Below are positions 33,952-43,128 of a stretch of DNA of 64,000 nt, piece by piece. The number at the start of each line of letters is the position of its first letter. Position 1 is the first letter of the stretch. A program made the position numbers and the translations under genes. Origin of the DNA: JAGVGT01 sp963807225 (GTDB taxonomy: Bacteria; Desulfobacterota; Desulfobulbia; Desulfobulbales; JAGXFP01); contig CAWEAD010000007.1 in assembly GCA_963807225.1 (NCBI GenBank), forward strand, positions 372,001 to 436,000. The letters are read 5' to 3'. Under the pieces are notes generated by a model that was not told the origin of the DNA, made no database searches, and saw only the letters and a program-made list of their open reading frames with translations.

Positions 33952-36123
33952 CTAGCTCAAGACATGACCGAAGTTGAACTCGTTGACGGTTCGTTTCGCC
34001 CCAACCGGCCGGGGCCGAAAAATCTCGCTCAACCCCCGGGGGTTGAGCCGCGACCCGCAAAGATCGATCACTCCATAGTCCAGGCCCAGGCCGGCCAGTT
34101 CCGGCAGCCGATGCAGCAGCGAGAAGGGTTCGCCCGGCAAGGCCAGGGTATAACCCCAGGCCTGACGCAACAGGAAATTCTCGCCGCGGGGACTGGTGAA
34201 AGGCTGGTTGTATTGGAGCGGCGGCCCGGTAAATCGCGAAGTGAACAATGCGGGATATCCGTAAACCGTCATGCCGGTGGCGGCCAAACCCGGATGGCCT
34301 AGAAAATTGACCAGATTGGCCCGATCGGTTTCAATGGCCGCCTGTCCGCCGACCAACCCCTGCTCCCGCCAGAATCGGGCCGCCAGGCTGTTCAGCATAT
34401 TTAATCGATAGTCTCCGTACAACCGGCAATCGCGACCGGCGAAAAAGCCGAGCTGACCCAAATGGGCCACTTGCCAGTCCAGGAAGCCCTGCCCGATCAG
34501 GGTGTCGATCAGCCGCCGGTAGTCGACCAACCGTTCCTGATCGATCAGGGGCGGTAGCGCCCAGACCAGGCGACGAACCGTCTGGGCCGGCAGTTTGGTC
34601 CGCCCGAAGAGGGCCAGGGATTCGGGGCTCAAAATCAGGACGAAGCGGTCGATCGCAACCGGGAAAGTCTGGCGCAGAACCAGGGGTTCCTCGCTCATCA
34701 CCCAGAGCGGCAGGGGAGTCCGCCGCCGTCCACCGGTCCGACCCGCCGATTCCGGGCGTCGCCCACCCGTCTCGCCCTTGCCACCCTCGAAAAGGTTGGT
34801 GAGCAGCCGTCGGGCTCGGACAACCACCTTTTCGCCCCCGACCCGGGCGGCAAACTTTTCCGGCTTGATCGTGACCCGGCTGCCCCGGCGACCGGCCAGA
34901 TCGACCTGAAATAGCGTGTCACCGACCCGGGCCGTATCGGGTAAGGTCAGATGTACCGTGTCCCCGGCCCGAGCCTTGGTCACCTGATGCTTGCCGACTC
35001 TGAACTCTTTCAGGGAAAAGGCCTGCCGGTCGCCGCTTTCTTCTTGGTGCAGGCGCAAGCGGTCGCCCTGACTAACTTCTACCTGCAGGACCAGGGTTGC
35101 CTCCTTGCCGCGCACCGAGCGAATCTTGCCGAGGAATTTGCCGACATTACCGGAATAGCGAGGGTTCAGGGCGTCCTGGGGTCGAGGCCCGGGAAAATAA
35201 CCGCGGCTCGGTTGCCGCCCCATGGCCTGATCCAACAGCGCCAGGGCTTCCCTGGCCGCGGCCGGCTCATCCGGCTGATCGAGGACCAGGCGATAGGCCT
35301 TGACTACATTCCCGACATAAGCGGCATTGCGCATCCGACCTTCGATTTTCAGGGAATCCACCCCGGCTCTTCGCAGGTCACCCAGCAACTCCAAGCCCTG
35401 CAGATCGTTCATCGAGAAGAAATACCCGGAGGCGCCGGGCTTCCTTCCCTTGCCCTGCCAGGTATAGCGGCGCCGGCAGGGCTGCACGCAACGTCCTCGC
35501 AAGCCGCTGCGGCCGCCCTGATAACTGCTGAACAGGCAAAGTCCAGAGTAGCTGAAACACATGGCCCCGTGCACAAAGACCTCCAGCTCCACCTTGGTTT
35601 CGGCCCGAATCGCGGCGATCTCGGCCAGGGTAAGTTCCCGGGGCAACACCACCCGGCTGAAACCCAACTCGGCCAATTTGACGACCGCCGGTACGTTATG
35701 AGCGGCCATCAACGTCGAGGCGTGCACTCGGAAGCGCGGAAAATGTTTTTTCAGCAGATAGAAGAGCCCCAGATCCTGAATGATCAGACCATCGGGTTCC
35801 AATGGTTCCAGGCGGCTCAGGCTTTCCACCGCCTGCAGCAACTCCTCCTCCTTGACCAGGCTGTTCATGGCCAGAAAAACCTTGACCCGGTGACGGTGGC
35901 CATGATCGATCATGGCGGCCACCTCGGCCATGGTGAAATGGCGGGCCAACTCGCGGGCATTAAAGAAAGGAGCGCCGATATAGACGGCGTCGGCCCCGGC
36001 GGCCACCGCTGTTTCGAAGACCTCCAGAGTCCCGGCCGGGGCCAGCAGTTCCGGCTTCCGCCCGGTTGCGCCCGCGACCTTTGAGTTTGACTTTGGCTTT
36101 AGCGTTGATTTTTCAGTCATCAC
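33952..36123 (-). CDS. U32-family peptidase-like protein
   Basis: 723 aa. Opens with PELLAPAGTLEVFETAVAAG and ADAVYIGAPFFNARELARHF, the family's TIM-barrel start, and carries the U32 signature VHGAMCFSYSGLCLFSSYQG plus conserved cysteines RGRCVQPCRRRYTW, which bind a cluster in RlhA/TrhP-type members. These enzymes are mostly rRNA or tRNA hydroxylation factors rather than proteases. The C-terminal 250 residues (after about 470) look like a second, less conserved module similar to long U32 proteins (YhbU/YdcP type). Exact target unknown. Ends 175 bases from ftsH's start on the same strand. Confidence 0.85.
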   Translation of the reverse strand: MMTEKSTLKPKSNSKVAGATGRKPELLAPAGTLEVFETAVAAGADAVYIGAPFFNARELARHFTMAEVAAMIDHGHRHRVKVFLAMNSLVKEEELLQAVESLSRLEPLEPDGLIIQDLGLFYLLKKHFPRFRVHASTLMAAHNVPAVVKLAELGFSRVVLPRELTLAEIAAIRAETKVELEVFVHGAMCFSYSGLCLFSSYQGGRSGLRGRCVQPCRRRYTWQGKGRKPGASGYFFSMNDLQGLELLGDLRRAGVDSLKIEGRMRNAAYVGNVVKAYRLVLDQPDEPAAAREALALLDQAMGRQPSRGYFPGPRPQDALNPRYSGNVGKFLGKIRSVRGKEATLVLQVEVSQGDRLRLHQEESGDRQAFSLKEFRVGKHQVTKARAGDTVHLTLPDTARVGDTLFQVDLAGRRGSRVTIKPEKFAARVGGEKVVVRARRLLTNLFEGGKGETGGRRPESAGRTGGRRRTPLPLWVMSEEPLVLRQTFPVAIDRFVLILSPESLALFGRTKLPAQTVRRLVWALPPLIDQERLVDYRRLIDTLIGQGFLDWQVAHLGQLGFFAGRDCRLYGDYRLNMLNSLAARFWREQGLVGGQAAIETDRANLVNFLGHPGLAATGMTVYGYPALFTSRFTGPPLQYNQPFTSPRGENFLLRQAWGYTLALPGEPFSLLHRLPELAGLGLDYGVIDLCGSRLNPRGLSEIFRPRPVGAKRTVNEFNFGHVLS

Positions 36124-36248
36124 TTAATATAGCTGACCGGACCGCCGCTGATAAGACAAAAGATAGGAGAGCCGAGGAAATCGGGGCAAAGCCCGGCTGA
36201 ATCTTTCAACCTGCTCCGCCGAAGACGGCCAAACCCTCCGGCCGCCTC

Positions 36249-36938
36249 TCAGCGCCGCCGCCGCAGAAAGCTGTTTTCGGCGAAGAGCCAGATCAGAATC
36301 ATGCCGGAAGAGAATCCGCCGACATGGGCCCAAAAGGCCACCCCGCCGTTGGCCCCGCCGGCGTCGGCCGTGAATTGGAAATAACCCAGCAGCATCTGCA
36401 GGAGGAACCAGAATCCCAGGAATATATAGGCCGGTACTTCGATCAGATAAAAGATGATGATGATCGGCAGCAGGGTCAGAATCCGGGCTCGGGGGTAAAG
36501 CACGAAATAGGCGCCCAGAACCCCGGCTATGGCGCCGCTGGCCCCCACCAGCGGCAGGGTGGAAGTGGAGGCGGCCAGCGCCTGGGAGAACACCGAGATT
36601 GTTCCGCAGAGCAGATAGAAGACCAGATAACGCAGGTGCCCCATGCTGTCTTCGACGTTGTCTCCGAAGATCCACAACATCCACATGTTGCCGAAGAGGT
36701 GCAGAAAACCGCCGTGCAGAAACATCGAGGCATAGACCGGTACCAGCGCGGTCAGCATGCCACCGGCCTCAAGTTGGGCGGCGAACCGGGACGGCACGAA
36801 GCCATAGTACTGGATAAAGCGATCAAGGCCGGCGCCCAGCTGCAGTTCATACCCGAAACAGATCACGTTGACTACGATCAACCAGACGTTGACCGTCGGA
36901 AAGTGGCGGGCCGGGATATTATCCTTCAAGGGAAACAT
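36249..36938 (-). CDS. Rhomboid family intramembrane serine protease
   Basis: 229 aa, six membrane helices. Catalytic Ser in GASGAIAGVLGAYF (about residue 133), with the partner His in the last helix HVGGFSSGMILIWLF; the oxyanion-type HGGFLHLFGNMWMLWIFGDN on helix 2 is textbook. No cytoplasmic domain. Substrate unknown. Gene stands 125 bases from the U32 gene and 43 bases from the kinase gene on the same strand. Confidence 0.92.
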   Translation of the reverse strand: MFPLKDNIPARHFPTVNVWLIVVNVICFGYELQLGAGLDRFIQYYGFVPSRFAAQLEAGGMLTALVPVYASMFLHGGFLHLFGNMWMLWIFGDNVEDSMGHLRYLVFYLLCGTISVFSQALAASTSTLPLVGASGAIAGVLGAYFVLYPRARILTLLPIIIIFYLIEVPAYIFLGFWFLLQMLLGYFQFTADAGGANGGVAFWAHVGGFSSGMILIWLFAENSFLRRRR

Positions 36939-36981
36939 GGTGAGATCTGCCGGGAGATGCCGGTTTCAGGGGCTTGGCGGC

Positions 36982-38349
36982 TCAATGCCCTTGCGCGACC
37001 GGATAAGAAGGCAGGATGAAGTAAAAATTATTTCCGCCCTCCACCAACTCGCAGCCAACCCGTCCACCATGGATCTCCACCACCTGCTTGATGAAAGAAA
37101 GGCCGTGTCCGGTGCCCGGGAAACGGGCCGAATTGCTGCCCCGATAACCATCTTCAAAGATTTTTTCCAGTTCGTCCGGCGGCAGGTGGGATCCGGTATT
37201 GAATACATTAAACTTGATACCGTCCTTGCCGGGCCCGAAATAGTCTCGCATAAACTGCCGTCCGTAGGCCATGAATTTGCGGGGCCGCCCGTCGGACCAG
37301 GTCACCTCTTCGGTATATTTGACCACATTGGAAAATAGATTGGCATAAACCTGGGCCAAGAGGCCGATATCGACAATCAGCGGAATTTCCTCGCCCATAT
37401 CCGGCGGGTAATCCACTTCGATTCCATAAAGCTCCAGACGGCTCAGGTAATTGTCGAGCTGGGGCTTGATGATCTCGTTTTCCACCTTGCAAGGCCGAGC
37501 CCGCAGCACCAGATGCCCTTCGCGAAAATGATCGCGCCGAAAGAGGCTTTCCAGGAACAACGAGGTGGTGGCATGATGATCCAGCAGCTGCCGGTGGTTG
37601 CTCTCCATCTCGCCCTGGATGGCCTGCAGCCTTTCCCTGACCGCCGTCGGCACCACCCGGTTGTCCGGGCTCTCCAGTTCCAGGCGCAGCTCGTTCAGCT
37701 CGGCAATCGACTGGCGCAACTGGTTGAAGAGATGCCGAAAGTACATGTTTGGGATGATGACATTGTGCTCGATGTCCATCACCAGATTGTTGATGAACTC
37801 CAGGTGCCTGATATTCTGCTGCATCAGGCGCCGGTTATGAAGGTTATAAGCGATCCGGTTGGTATATTTGCCGAAGAAGAAGCGATCCGACTCGGACAAC
37901 TGCCGACCCGGGTAAATTTCCAACAACCCCAGACAGCGGTTCTGCAGGGCCATGGCCGGGGCGTCTTCTGAACGGAAGTGGCGCCGGCAAATGGGCACGA
38001 TGTGGCAATCTTCGTGATCGAAAGGTTCCGAGGTCAGGGTCAAATACGCCGGGGCCGGCTCAGGCTCGACTCGGAATCCCTGGGCGGAATCGCAAACCAG
38101 CTCCATGACATCGCTGACTATATCAACCAGATAGAGGCGGACATTCAACCCCAAAAAAATCCGGGGCACGGAGACGCAGATCCGGTAAAAATCCGGCAGG
38201 GAATCAAATTCCTGGGCCAGATCGAAAAAGGTCTTGAGAATGTCGTTCTGGTCGCGGGAAAAATGATATTCAATGTAATTGGCCCGCTTCTGCCTTACCC
38301 GCCTGGCGATATACTCTAGGTCAGTAGAGTTTTCTTCCTGCTCACCCAT
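36982..38349 (-). CDS. Sensor histidine kinase-like protein with N-terminal GAF-type region
   Basis: 455 aa, soluble. Residues 40-170 resemble a GAF sensor fold. A dimerisation/phosphoacceptor region follows (LVMDIEHNVIIPNMYFRHLF, with the H-x3-5-P pattern of an H-box), then a GHKL ATPase: N-box VYANLFSNVVKYTEE, G1-like FNVFNTGSHLPPDELEKIFE, G2 GTGHGLSFIKQVVEIHGGRV. No transmembrane segment and no receiver domain. No response regulator gene adjoins it, so it is an orphan whose partner is elsewhere. Confidence 0.8.
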   Translation of the reverse strand: MGEQEENSTDLEYIARRVRQKRANYIEYHFSRDQNDILKTFFDLAQEFDSLPDFYRICVSVPRIFLGLNVRLYLVDIVSDVMELVCDSAQGFRVEPEPAPAYLTLTSEPFDHEDCHIVPICRRHFRSEDAPAMALQNRCLGLLEIYPGRQLSESDRFFFGKYTNRIAYNLHNRRLMQQNIRHLEFINNLVMDIEHNVIIPNMYFRHLFNQLRQSIAELNELRLELESPDNRVVPTAVRERLQAIQGEMESNHRQLLDHHATTSLFLESLFRRDHFREGHLVLRARPCKVENEIIKPQLDNYLSRLELYGIEVDYPPDMGEEIPLIVDIGLLAQVYANLFSNVVKYTEEVTWSDGRPRKFMAYGRQFMRDYFGPGKDGIKFNVFNTGSHLPPDELEKIFEDGYRGSNSARFPGTGHGLSFIKQVVEIHGGRVGCELVEGGNNFYFILPSYPVAQGH

Positions 38350-38470
38350 GGTCGGCCCTACCGGGAAAAGATTTAAGCCGCAAGGAATGATGCCCTCGAA
38401 AAAAGCCTTTTAAAACCACGGAGAACCCAGAGTTCACAGAGAAATGTTCTTTAAATATGTACCAAGCAAT

Positions 38471-38505
38471 TCTGAGTTCACCTTGTCCTCAGTGATGAAC
38501 TCAGA
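38471..38505 (-). terminator. Hairpin downstream of the pyrR-purN-purH unit
   Basis: Perfect 10-bp stem TCTGAGTTCA (38471-38480) / TGAACTCAGA (38496-38505) with a 15-base loop. On the plus strand TTTTA follows; on the minus strand there is no T-run. May be a terminator or part of an interspersed repeat of the type ACCACGGAGAACCCAGAG seen at 38417. Confidence 0.4.
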
Positions 38506-38550
38506 TTTTACCATCAAGGGATGCCGACTATTAAAAAGTTTCCGACGGAA

Positions 38551-39096
38551 CTAAAAAGACTCCAGCACTACTTGGTCGACGCCTTCCTTTTCGCGCAGGA
38601 GGACATCGATCCGCTCATTACCCTCCACTTTGACGTGAAGACCGACGAAATCCGGTTGAATCGGCAGTTCGCGACCACCCCGGTCGATGAGCACCGCCAG
38701 CTGAATGGAACGGGGCCGACCGAAATCCATGATGGCATCGAGAGCCGCCCGGATGGTCCGGCCGGTGAAGAGCACATCGTCAACCAGAATCATGGTACAA
38801 CATTCCACCGGAAAGTTGAGATCGGTTTTCTTGACTACCGGGCTCTGGGTCGCCAGGCTCCAGTCATCCCGATAGAGGGTGATGTCCAGGCTGCCCAGCG
38901 GCATCTTGACCTTCTCCTTTTCCCTGATCAAAGCCCCGATCCGCTCGGCCAGAAAGACGCCGCCGGTATGAATTCCGACGATAACCAGGTTGTCCAGGTT
39001 ACGGTTGCGCTCGACAATCTGGATGGCCATCCGGGACAGGGTCCGGTCTATGTCCTCCGCCTTCATGATCTGTTTCTTTTTGCCCTTCGCGCTCAT
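38551..39096 (-). CDS. pyrR: PyrR-like bifunctional regulator / uracil phosphoribosyltransferase
   Basis: 181 aa from ATG 39096 (GAGGAGA two bases upstream); the longer upstream frame is rejected because it overlaps purN. PRPP-binding loop MILVDDVLFTGRTIRAALDA, LVIVGIHTGGVFLAERIG, and the flexible loop SLDITLYRDDWS identify PyrR. In Firmicutes it attenuates pyr mRNA; in other groups it may serve only as a uracil salvage enzyme. No pyr genes adjoin. It lies eight bases after purN, in one transcript. Confidence 0.9.
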   Translation of the reverse strand: MSAKGKKKQIMKAEDIDRTLSRMAIQIVERNRNLDNLVIVGIHTGGVFLAERIGALIREKEKVKMPLGSLDITLYRDDWSLATQSPVVKKTDLNFPVECCTMILVDDVLFTGRTIRAALDAIMDFGRPRSIQLAVLIDRGGRELPIQPDFVGLHVKVEGNERIDVLLREKEGVDQVVLESF

Positions 39097-39103
39097 ATTC
39101 TCC

Positions 39104-39682
39104 TCATTTATTCCAGAAATAATCGAGACCCTTTTCGCAAACCAGGGTGATGGCTTCGGGATAGGCTTCGCATTCGGCCGTGAAAACCCGGGCGGCAATA
39201 TCATCCGGGGTGTCCTCGACCGCCACCGGTACACACTTCTGAACCACGATCGGACCCTCGTCATAGATCTCGTTGGCGAAATGTACCGTGCAACCGCTGA
39301 CCTTGACCCCCCTGGCCTTGACGGCCCGGTGCACTCGCATCCCGTAATAACCGGGACCGCAAAACGAGGGAATCAGCGAGGGATGGATATTGAGCACCGC
39401 CCGGGCCAGACGGGTTGGTGGCCGGTAGAGCTTCAGGTAACCGGCCAACAGGACCAGATCGACCTGGAAGTCAGCCAGGATCCGGTTAGTGGCTTCGCTG
39501 TCGGGGGCGTGAAAGGCGGGATAGCCGTAATTTGCGGCCTTTTCCAACCCCAGGGCCTCGGCCACGTTGGCGATCACCACTTCAATGGAGCCCGGCATGG
39601 TGCCGGCCTTCAGGTGCTGGTGAAAGTTATCCAGGGTCCGGCCGCTGCCCGAGAGAAGAACCGCCATTTTCATGCTGGTCAC
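39104..39682 (-). CDS. purN: Phosphoribosylglycinamide formyltransferase
   Basis: 192 aa. Transfers formyl from 10-formyl-THF to GAR in purine synthesis. Family marks: VLLSGSGRTLDNFHQHL, LVLLAGYLKLY, catalytic NIHPSLIPSF (Asn-His) and GCTVHFANEIYDEGPIVVQ with the Asp near the third catalytic position. The loop reads SFCGPGYYGMRVHRAVKARG, a common variant. Overlaps the end of the upstream purH-like gene by zero bases (stop 39683 abuts). Confidence 0.9.
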   Translation of the reverse strand: MTSMKMAVLLSGSGRTLDNFHQHLKAGTMPGSIEVVIANVAEALGLEKAANYGYPAFHAPDSEATNRILADFQVDLVLLAGYLKLYRPPTRLARAVLNIHPSLIPSFCGPGYYGMRVHRAVKARGVKVSGCTVHFANEIYDEGPIVVQKCVPVAVEDTPDDIAARVFTAECEAYPEAITLVCEKGLDYFWNK

Positions 39683-40297
39683 CTAGTTCAGTTCGGGATG
39701 ATTGTCGACGTCGATCTTTTCCAACCAGGCCGAGATGGCCGTATCGTAGCGGCTGGTCAGGGCGAAGACCTTGCGGGCCAGGCGGAACCTGGTCCGCAGG
39801 GTGGTGTTGCCGGTGGCCCGTATCTCGGCGATGACCTGGGGATAGTCGGTCGGATCGACCAGGACAGTGACGTCCCGATAATTCTTGGCGGCGGCCCGCA
39901 GCATGGTGGGGCCACCGATGTCGATGTTTTCGATAGCATCGGCCAGGGTGCAGTCCGACTTAGCCACAGTCTTCTCGAAGGCGTAGAGGTTGACGGCGAT
40001 CAGATCGATGGGCTTGAGCCCATGTTGAGCCATCTGGCTCAGGTGATCGGGATTGGTCTTCTGAGCCAGGATACCACCATGGACCATGGGGTGCAGGGTT
40101 TTGACCCGGCCGTCCAGCATTTCCGGGAAGCCGGTGAACTCGGAGACATCCATGACCTTGATCCCGCTTTCCCTCATCTTTTTGGCGGTGCCGCCAGTCG
40201 ACAGGATCTCCACCCCCAGCTCTTGCAGGTTTCTGGCAAAATCCTCGATGCCAGATTTATCGGTCAGACTGATCAACGCCCTTTCAATTTTCCTCAT
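39683..40297 (-). CDS. purH: Stand-alone IMP cyclohydrolase (N-terminal half of PurH)
   Basis: 204 aa comprising only the MGS-fold IMP cyclohydrolase: ALISLTDKSGIEDFARNLQE, ILSTGGTAKKMRESGIKVMD, TGFPEMLDGRVKTLHPMVHG, NLYAFEKTVAK, and NIDIGGPTMLRAAAKNYRDV. The bifunctional PurH is about 520 aa and carries AICAR transformylase behind this domain; here the frame stops at the natural domain boundary (ending DNHPELN) and purN starts directly. The C-terminus shows no decay, so this looks like a real single-domain enzyme, with the transformylase step supplied elsewhere. Confidence 0.9.
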   Translation of the reverse strand: MRKIERALISLTDKSGIEDFARNLQELGVEILSTGGTAKKMRESGIKVMDVSEFTGFPEMLDGRVKTLHPMVHGGILAQKTNPDHLSQMAQHGLKPIDLIAVNLYAFEKTVAKSDCTLADAIENIDIGGPTMLRAAAKNYRDVTVLVDPTDYPQVIAEIRATGNTTLRTRFRLARKVFALTSRYDTAISAWLEKIDVDNHPELN

Positions 40298-40382
40298 TCC
40301 GCCTCTCCTTAAAAGTTATCGTTCCGGCCGGGTGATCGGCGTCACCGCCGGCAGCACCTCGGACCAGCATCCGGCTCGCAAA

Positions 40383-40793
40383 CTATTCCTCCTGGTCGCC
40401 CCTGATAAAACGCCGGATCAGCCGCCGGTCCCGTTTGCCGGGTCGCCCGGCTGCGAACAGTCCGGTTTCGCCGCCCTGCAGGCGGCGCTCAAGGCGGACA
40501 GCCTCCCGGATCCGGAGGCTGTCCTCGGTTTCTTCATAGAGCGTCCGAGCCAGGGAGGCCGGTCCCCGACGTTGGGCCAGGCCTATAACCCTTACCTGGA
40601 AAGTCTCCCGCCCCCGGGTGATGCTCAGCTCTTCACCGAGGCTCAGCAACCGGGAGGGCTTAACCCGCTGCCCTTTCACATGCACCAGACCGCCGGCCAC
40701 GGCCTGGGCGGCCTGGGAGCGGGTCTTGAAAAACCTGGCCGCCCAGAGCCATTTATCGATTCTGACCTTCTCCTCGCCGCGATCATCGGCCAT
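40383..40793 (-). CDS. hslR: S4-domain heat-shock RNA-binding protein Hsp15
   Basis: 136 aa. The S4 fold lies at residues 8-70: VRIDKWLWAARFFKTRSQAA, QAVAGGLVHVKGQRVKPSRL, LSLGEELSITRGRETFQVRV. A basic tail (RPGKRDRRLIRRFIRG) extends it. Hsp15 frees peptidyl-tRNA from stalled 50S subunits in E. coli. Same strand as the purine genes but 85 bases upstream of purH; divergent folE2 starts 140 bases away. Confidence 0.88.
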   Translation of the reverse strand: MADDRGEEKVRIDKWLWAARFFKTRSQAAQAVAGGLVHVKGQRVKPSRLLSLGEELSITRGRETFQVRVIGLAQRRGPASLARTLYEETEDSLRIREAVRLERRLQGGETGLFAAGRPGKRDRRLIRRFIRGDQEE

Positions 40794-40934
40794 GGCGGTT
40801 CCACAGCAGGTTCGACCAAGTGTATTCCATTACCATATTTGCCCATTTTCTTCCAGCAAAGGATGGCTGTCCCGGTCCAGTTCACCTCCCGGCGACTCTG
40901 GACAGGCAGGTCAAAACGGAGTAGATTGCCGGGC

Positions 40935-41672
40935 ATGAAACTGAAAAGCGTCGGCATCGAGGATATCAGGTATCCGGTGAAGATTCGCCAGAGGATCGGC
41001 GGCCATCAAAATACGGTGGCCACCATCGCCCTGCGGGTCAACATGCCCAGCTCCCACCGGGAAACCTGCATCTCCGCCTTTATCCGTATCCTGAACAAGT
41101 ACCAGGATGATCTGAGCGTAACCATCTTCCCCGACCTGCTGCGGGAGGTCAAGGAAGAACTGCAGGCCGCCTCGGCCCGAATGGAGATGACCTTCCCCTA
41201 CTTCATCGAAAAGCGCGCCCCGGTTACCGGTACCAGAAGCCTGATGGAATACCGCTGCCGCTTCACCGGCACCATCGACCCGACCAGGGATCTGGTCATC
41301 TCGGTCTGGGTGCCAGTCACCACCCTTTGCCCCTGCTCCAAGGAGATCAGCGCCTTCGGGGCGCACAACCAGCGGGCCGAGGTCAACCTTAATGTCCGCT
41401 ACCACCGCTTCATCTGGATGGAAGAGCTGATCACCATGGTCGAGCAGACCGCCTCCAGCGAGGTTTTTGCCCTGCTGAAGCGGCCCGATGAAAAATTCGT
41501 CACTGAGAAAGCCTACGATAATCCGATGTTCGTGGAAGACGTGGTGCGTCGCGTGGCCGAACAGGCCCTGGCCCATCCGGACATCGCCTGGTTCTCGGCC
41601 GGAGTGGAGAGTTTCGAGTCGATTCACAAACACAGTGCCTACGCCTACCTGGACAGTAACGTGATCCGCTGA
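40935..41672 (+). CDS. folE2: GTP cyclohydrolase FolE2
   Basis: 245 aa from ATG 40935; the frame is open far upstream but that part is antisense to hslR and purH. Converts GTP to 7,8-dihydroneopterin triphosphate for folate or queuosine. GTP-CYH-IB marks: RQRIGGHQNTVATIALRVNM, SRHRE-like SHRETCISAFIRIL, IEKRAPVTGTRSLMEYRCRF, the zinc Cys in TTLCPCSKEISAFGAHNQRA, and ESFESIHKHSAYAYL at the C-terminus. Type IB enzymes can use metals other than zinc, useful under metal limitation. Confidence 0.93.
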   Translation: MKLKSVGIEDIRYPVKIRQRIGGHQNTVATIALRVNMPSSHRETCISAFIRILNKYQDDLSVTIFPDLLREVKEELQAASARMEMTFPYFIEKRAPVTGTRSLMEYRCRFTGTIDPTRDLVISVWVPVTTLCPCSKEISAFGAHNQRAEVNLNVRYHRFIWMEELITMVEQTASSEVFALLKRPDEKFVTEKAYDNPMFVEDVVRRVAEQALAHPDIAWFSAGVESFESIHKHSAYAYLDSNVIR

Positions 41673-41800
41673 TCCTTATTTTTCCCTTACGCACCCCACA
41701 TCTCTGAGCTAGAATTCACCTATTAGTCGTTAAGACTTGCCAAACAGCCGCGCATGCCTTACTATCGGTAGGATCATTAATTCAACCGGAGGGTACTGCT

Positions 41801-42118
41801 ATGAACCTGAAAAAGATCGTCGTCTTGAGTGGAGTGGCCTTGCTGTTGACCGGCCTGCCGGCCCTGGCGGGGAAATCATCGGTGGAACTGGGTAAACAGC
41901 TGTTCAATGACCCCACCCTGGGTGGCTCAACCAATGATAAGAGTTGCAACAGCTGCCATGCCGGTGGCGAGAAGCTGGAAAAAGCCGCCGCCGAAAAGAA
42001 CCTGAGCAAGGTTATCAATCGTTGCATCACCGACCCGCTGGGCGGTCAGAAGATCGACGGCCGGTCGGTGGAAATGCTTTCCCTAAAAATGTATGTCGCG
42101 ACCCTGGTGAAGAAGTAA
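41801..42118 (+). CDS. Small periplasmic monohaem cytochrome c
   Basis: 105 aa with signal peptide MNLKKIVVLSGVALLLTGLP-ALA. One CNSCH haem site near residue 49 in NDKSCNSCHAGG; a distal Met candidate lies in VEMLSLKMYVATLV. The pattern ELGKQLFNDPTLGGSTND resembles cytochromes c found with di-haem peroxidase-like proteins. CGGAGGG ten bases before the ATG is a good ribosome-binding site. A soluble electron shuttle is the natural role, possibly accepting from the membrane cytochromes to the left. Confidence 0.88.
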   Translation: MNLKKIVVLSGVALLLTGLPALAGKSSVELGKQLFNDPTLGGSTNDKSCNSCHAGGEKLEKAAAEKNLSKVINRCITDPLGGQKIDGRSVEMLSLKMYVATLVKK

Positions 42119-42133
42119 AGCATGCCGCGACCA

Positions 42134-42174
42134 GCCGGCGCGGCGGAACCCGCTAAGGGAACCGCCGCGCCGGC
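42134..42174. terminator. Long GC hairpin between convergent genes
   Basis: 13-bp perfect stem GCCGGCGCGGCGG (42134-42146) / CCGCCGCGCCGGC (42162-42174) between the cytochrome stop and the convergent barrel gene. No T-run follows, so termination is likely but not certain. Confidence 0.6.
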
Positions 42175-42196
42175 GCCATGAATTTTCACCAATCCG

Positions 42197-42964
42197 CTAG
42201 AAGCTTAAGCCCAGTTCGGCATAGGGCCCCCCGACATTAAGGGAGGCCCGGATATTGCTCTCATCCAACTCAATTTCCTCATAGCGCCAGCCGCCGGCCA
42301 GGAAGACCGGTCCCAGGCCGTATTTGACCCGGCCGATCAGATCGTAGAAGTGGTTTCCGCTATAAGCAATCCCCCTGATTTCCGCTTCCAGGGCCAATTT
42401 TTTCAAGAGCTGAACCTGGAGAGCCAGAAAACCCATCGGGAAATAATAAGTCTCGTCCACCGAAGCCAGCTCACCGGTGAACTCCTGGACCAGATCGGCC
42501 TTGACCTCAAGTCGTCGCACCTCAACCCCGAAATCCAGATTCAGGGTATTCAGGGTCGCGGTTTTTAACAGGGGAAAGCCGTAATAGAGTCCGAGATCGT
42601 AATGATTGAGGGAAAGCTTCGAGGTGAAAGGAACATCGGCGGAAAAGGTCCTGCCCCCGAAAGAAAAGTCAGAGGCTTTAATGCCGGTCCCGGAAAACTC
42701 CATGGGGGTGGCAAGCACGTAAACATTAGGCAGGACCGGCAGATCAATCTTGACTCGTCCGCCTATCCGCCGCTCACGGTCATATCCAGCCTCCCGATCC
42801 AGATCGATCCGGTCCTGGCCCCCTAGACCCTGATAAGAAAAATCGCCCTCCATCTTCTGGTCCCACACATTTACCGCCGCTTCCAGCCCCAGAGCCCAAG
42901 CCTGACATACCCAGACACCCATTGCCAGCAACTGAAGAAAAAGGACAAGGCGTATTGTTTTCAT
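42197..42964 (-). CDS. TIGR04219-like outer-membrane beta-barrel protein
   Basis: 255 aa, signal peptide MKTIRLVLFLQLLAMGVWVC, QAWA cleavage. Mature part has alternating strands (YDLGLYYGFPLL, LNTLNLDFGVEVRRLEVKAD, KLALEAEIRGIAYSG, FLAGGWRYEEIELDESNI) and ends PYAELGLSF, the C-terminal Phe expected of BAM substrates. The overall shape matches the TIGR04219 group of small outer-membrane proteins with no known function. Confidence 0.75.
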   Translation of the reverse strand: MKTIRLVLFLQLLAMGVWVCQAWALGLEAAVNVWDQKMEGDFSYQGLGGQDRIDLDREAGYDRERRIGGRVKIDLPVLPNVYVLATPMEFSGTGIKASDFSFGGRTFSADVPFTSKLSLNHYDLGLYYGFPLLKTATLNTLNLDFGVEVRRLEVKADLVQEFTGELASVDETYYFPMGFLALQVQLLKKLALEAEIRGIAYSGNHFYDLIGRVKYGLGPVFLAGGWRYEEIELDESNIRASLNVGGPYAELGLSF

Positions 42965-43128
42965 GTCTTACCTCCATGAACATTCATAAGGAACTGAAAA
43001 CAGCGGAAATCTTGCCGTAAATCAGAACAGGTGTTAACATGTTCCAATTTACCAAGTTACACTTTAAAAAACATCCTAAAGATCCTTGTGCGCCAGACTA
43101 CCTAAGAAACCCGGGAAAGACAGACTAC

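Noticed and set aside
36124..36684. 186-codon minus-strand ORF overlapping the rhomboid gene
   Set aside because: Same-strand out-of-frame shadow; the rhomboid frame has all catalytic motifs.
38990..40312. 440-codon plus-strand ORF over pyrR, purN and purH
   Set aside because: It spans three well-supported minus-strand genes and has no family signature of its own.
40086..40934. Long N-terminal extension of FolE2
   Set aside because: It is antisense to purH and hslR; FolE2 homology begins exactly at ATG 40935.
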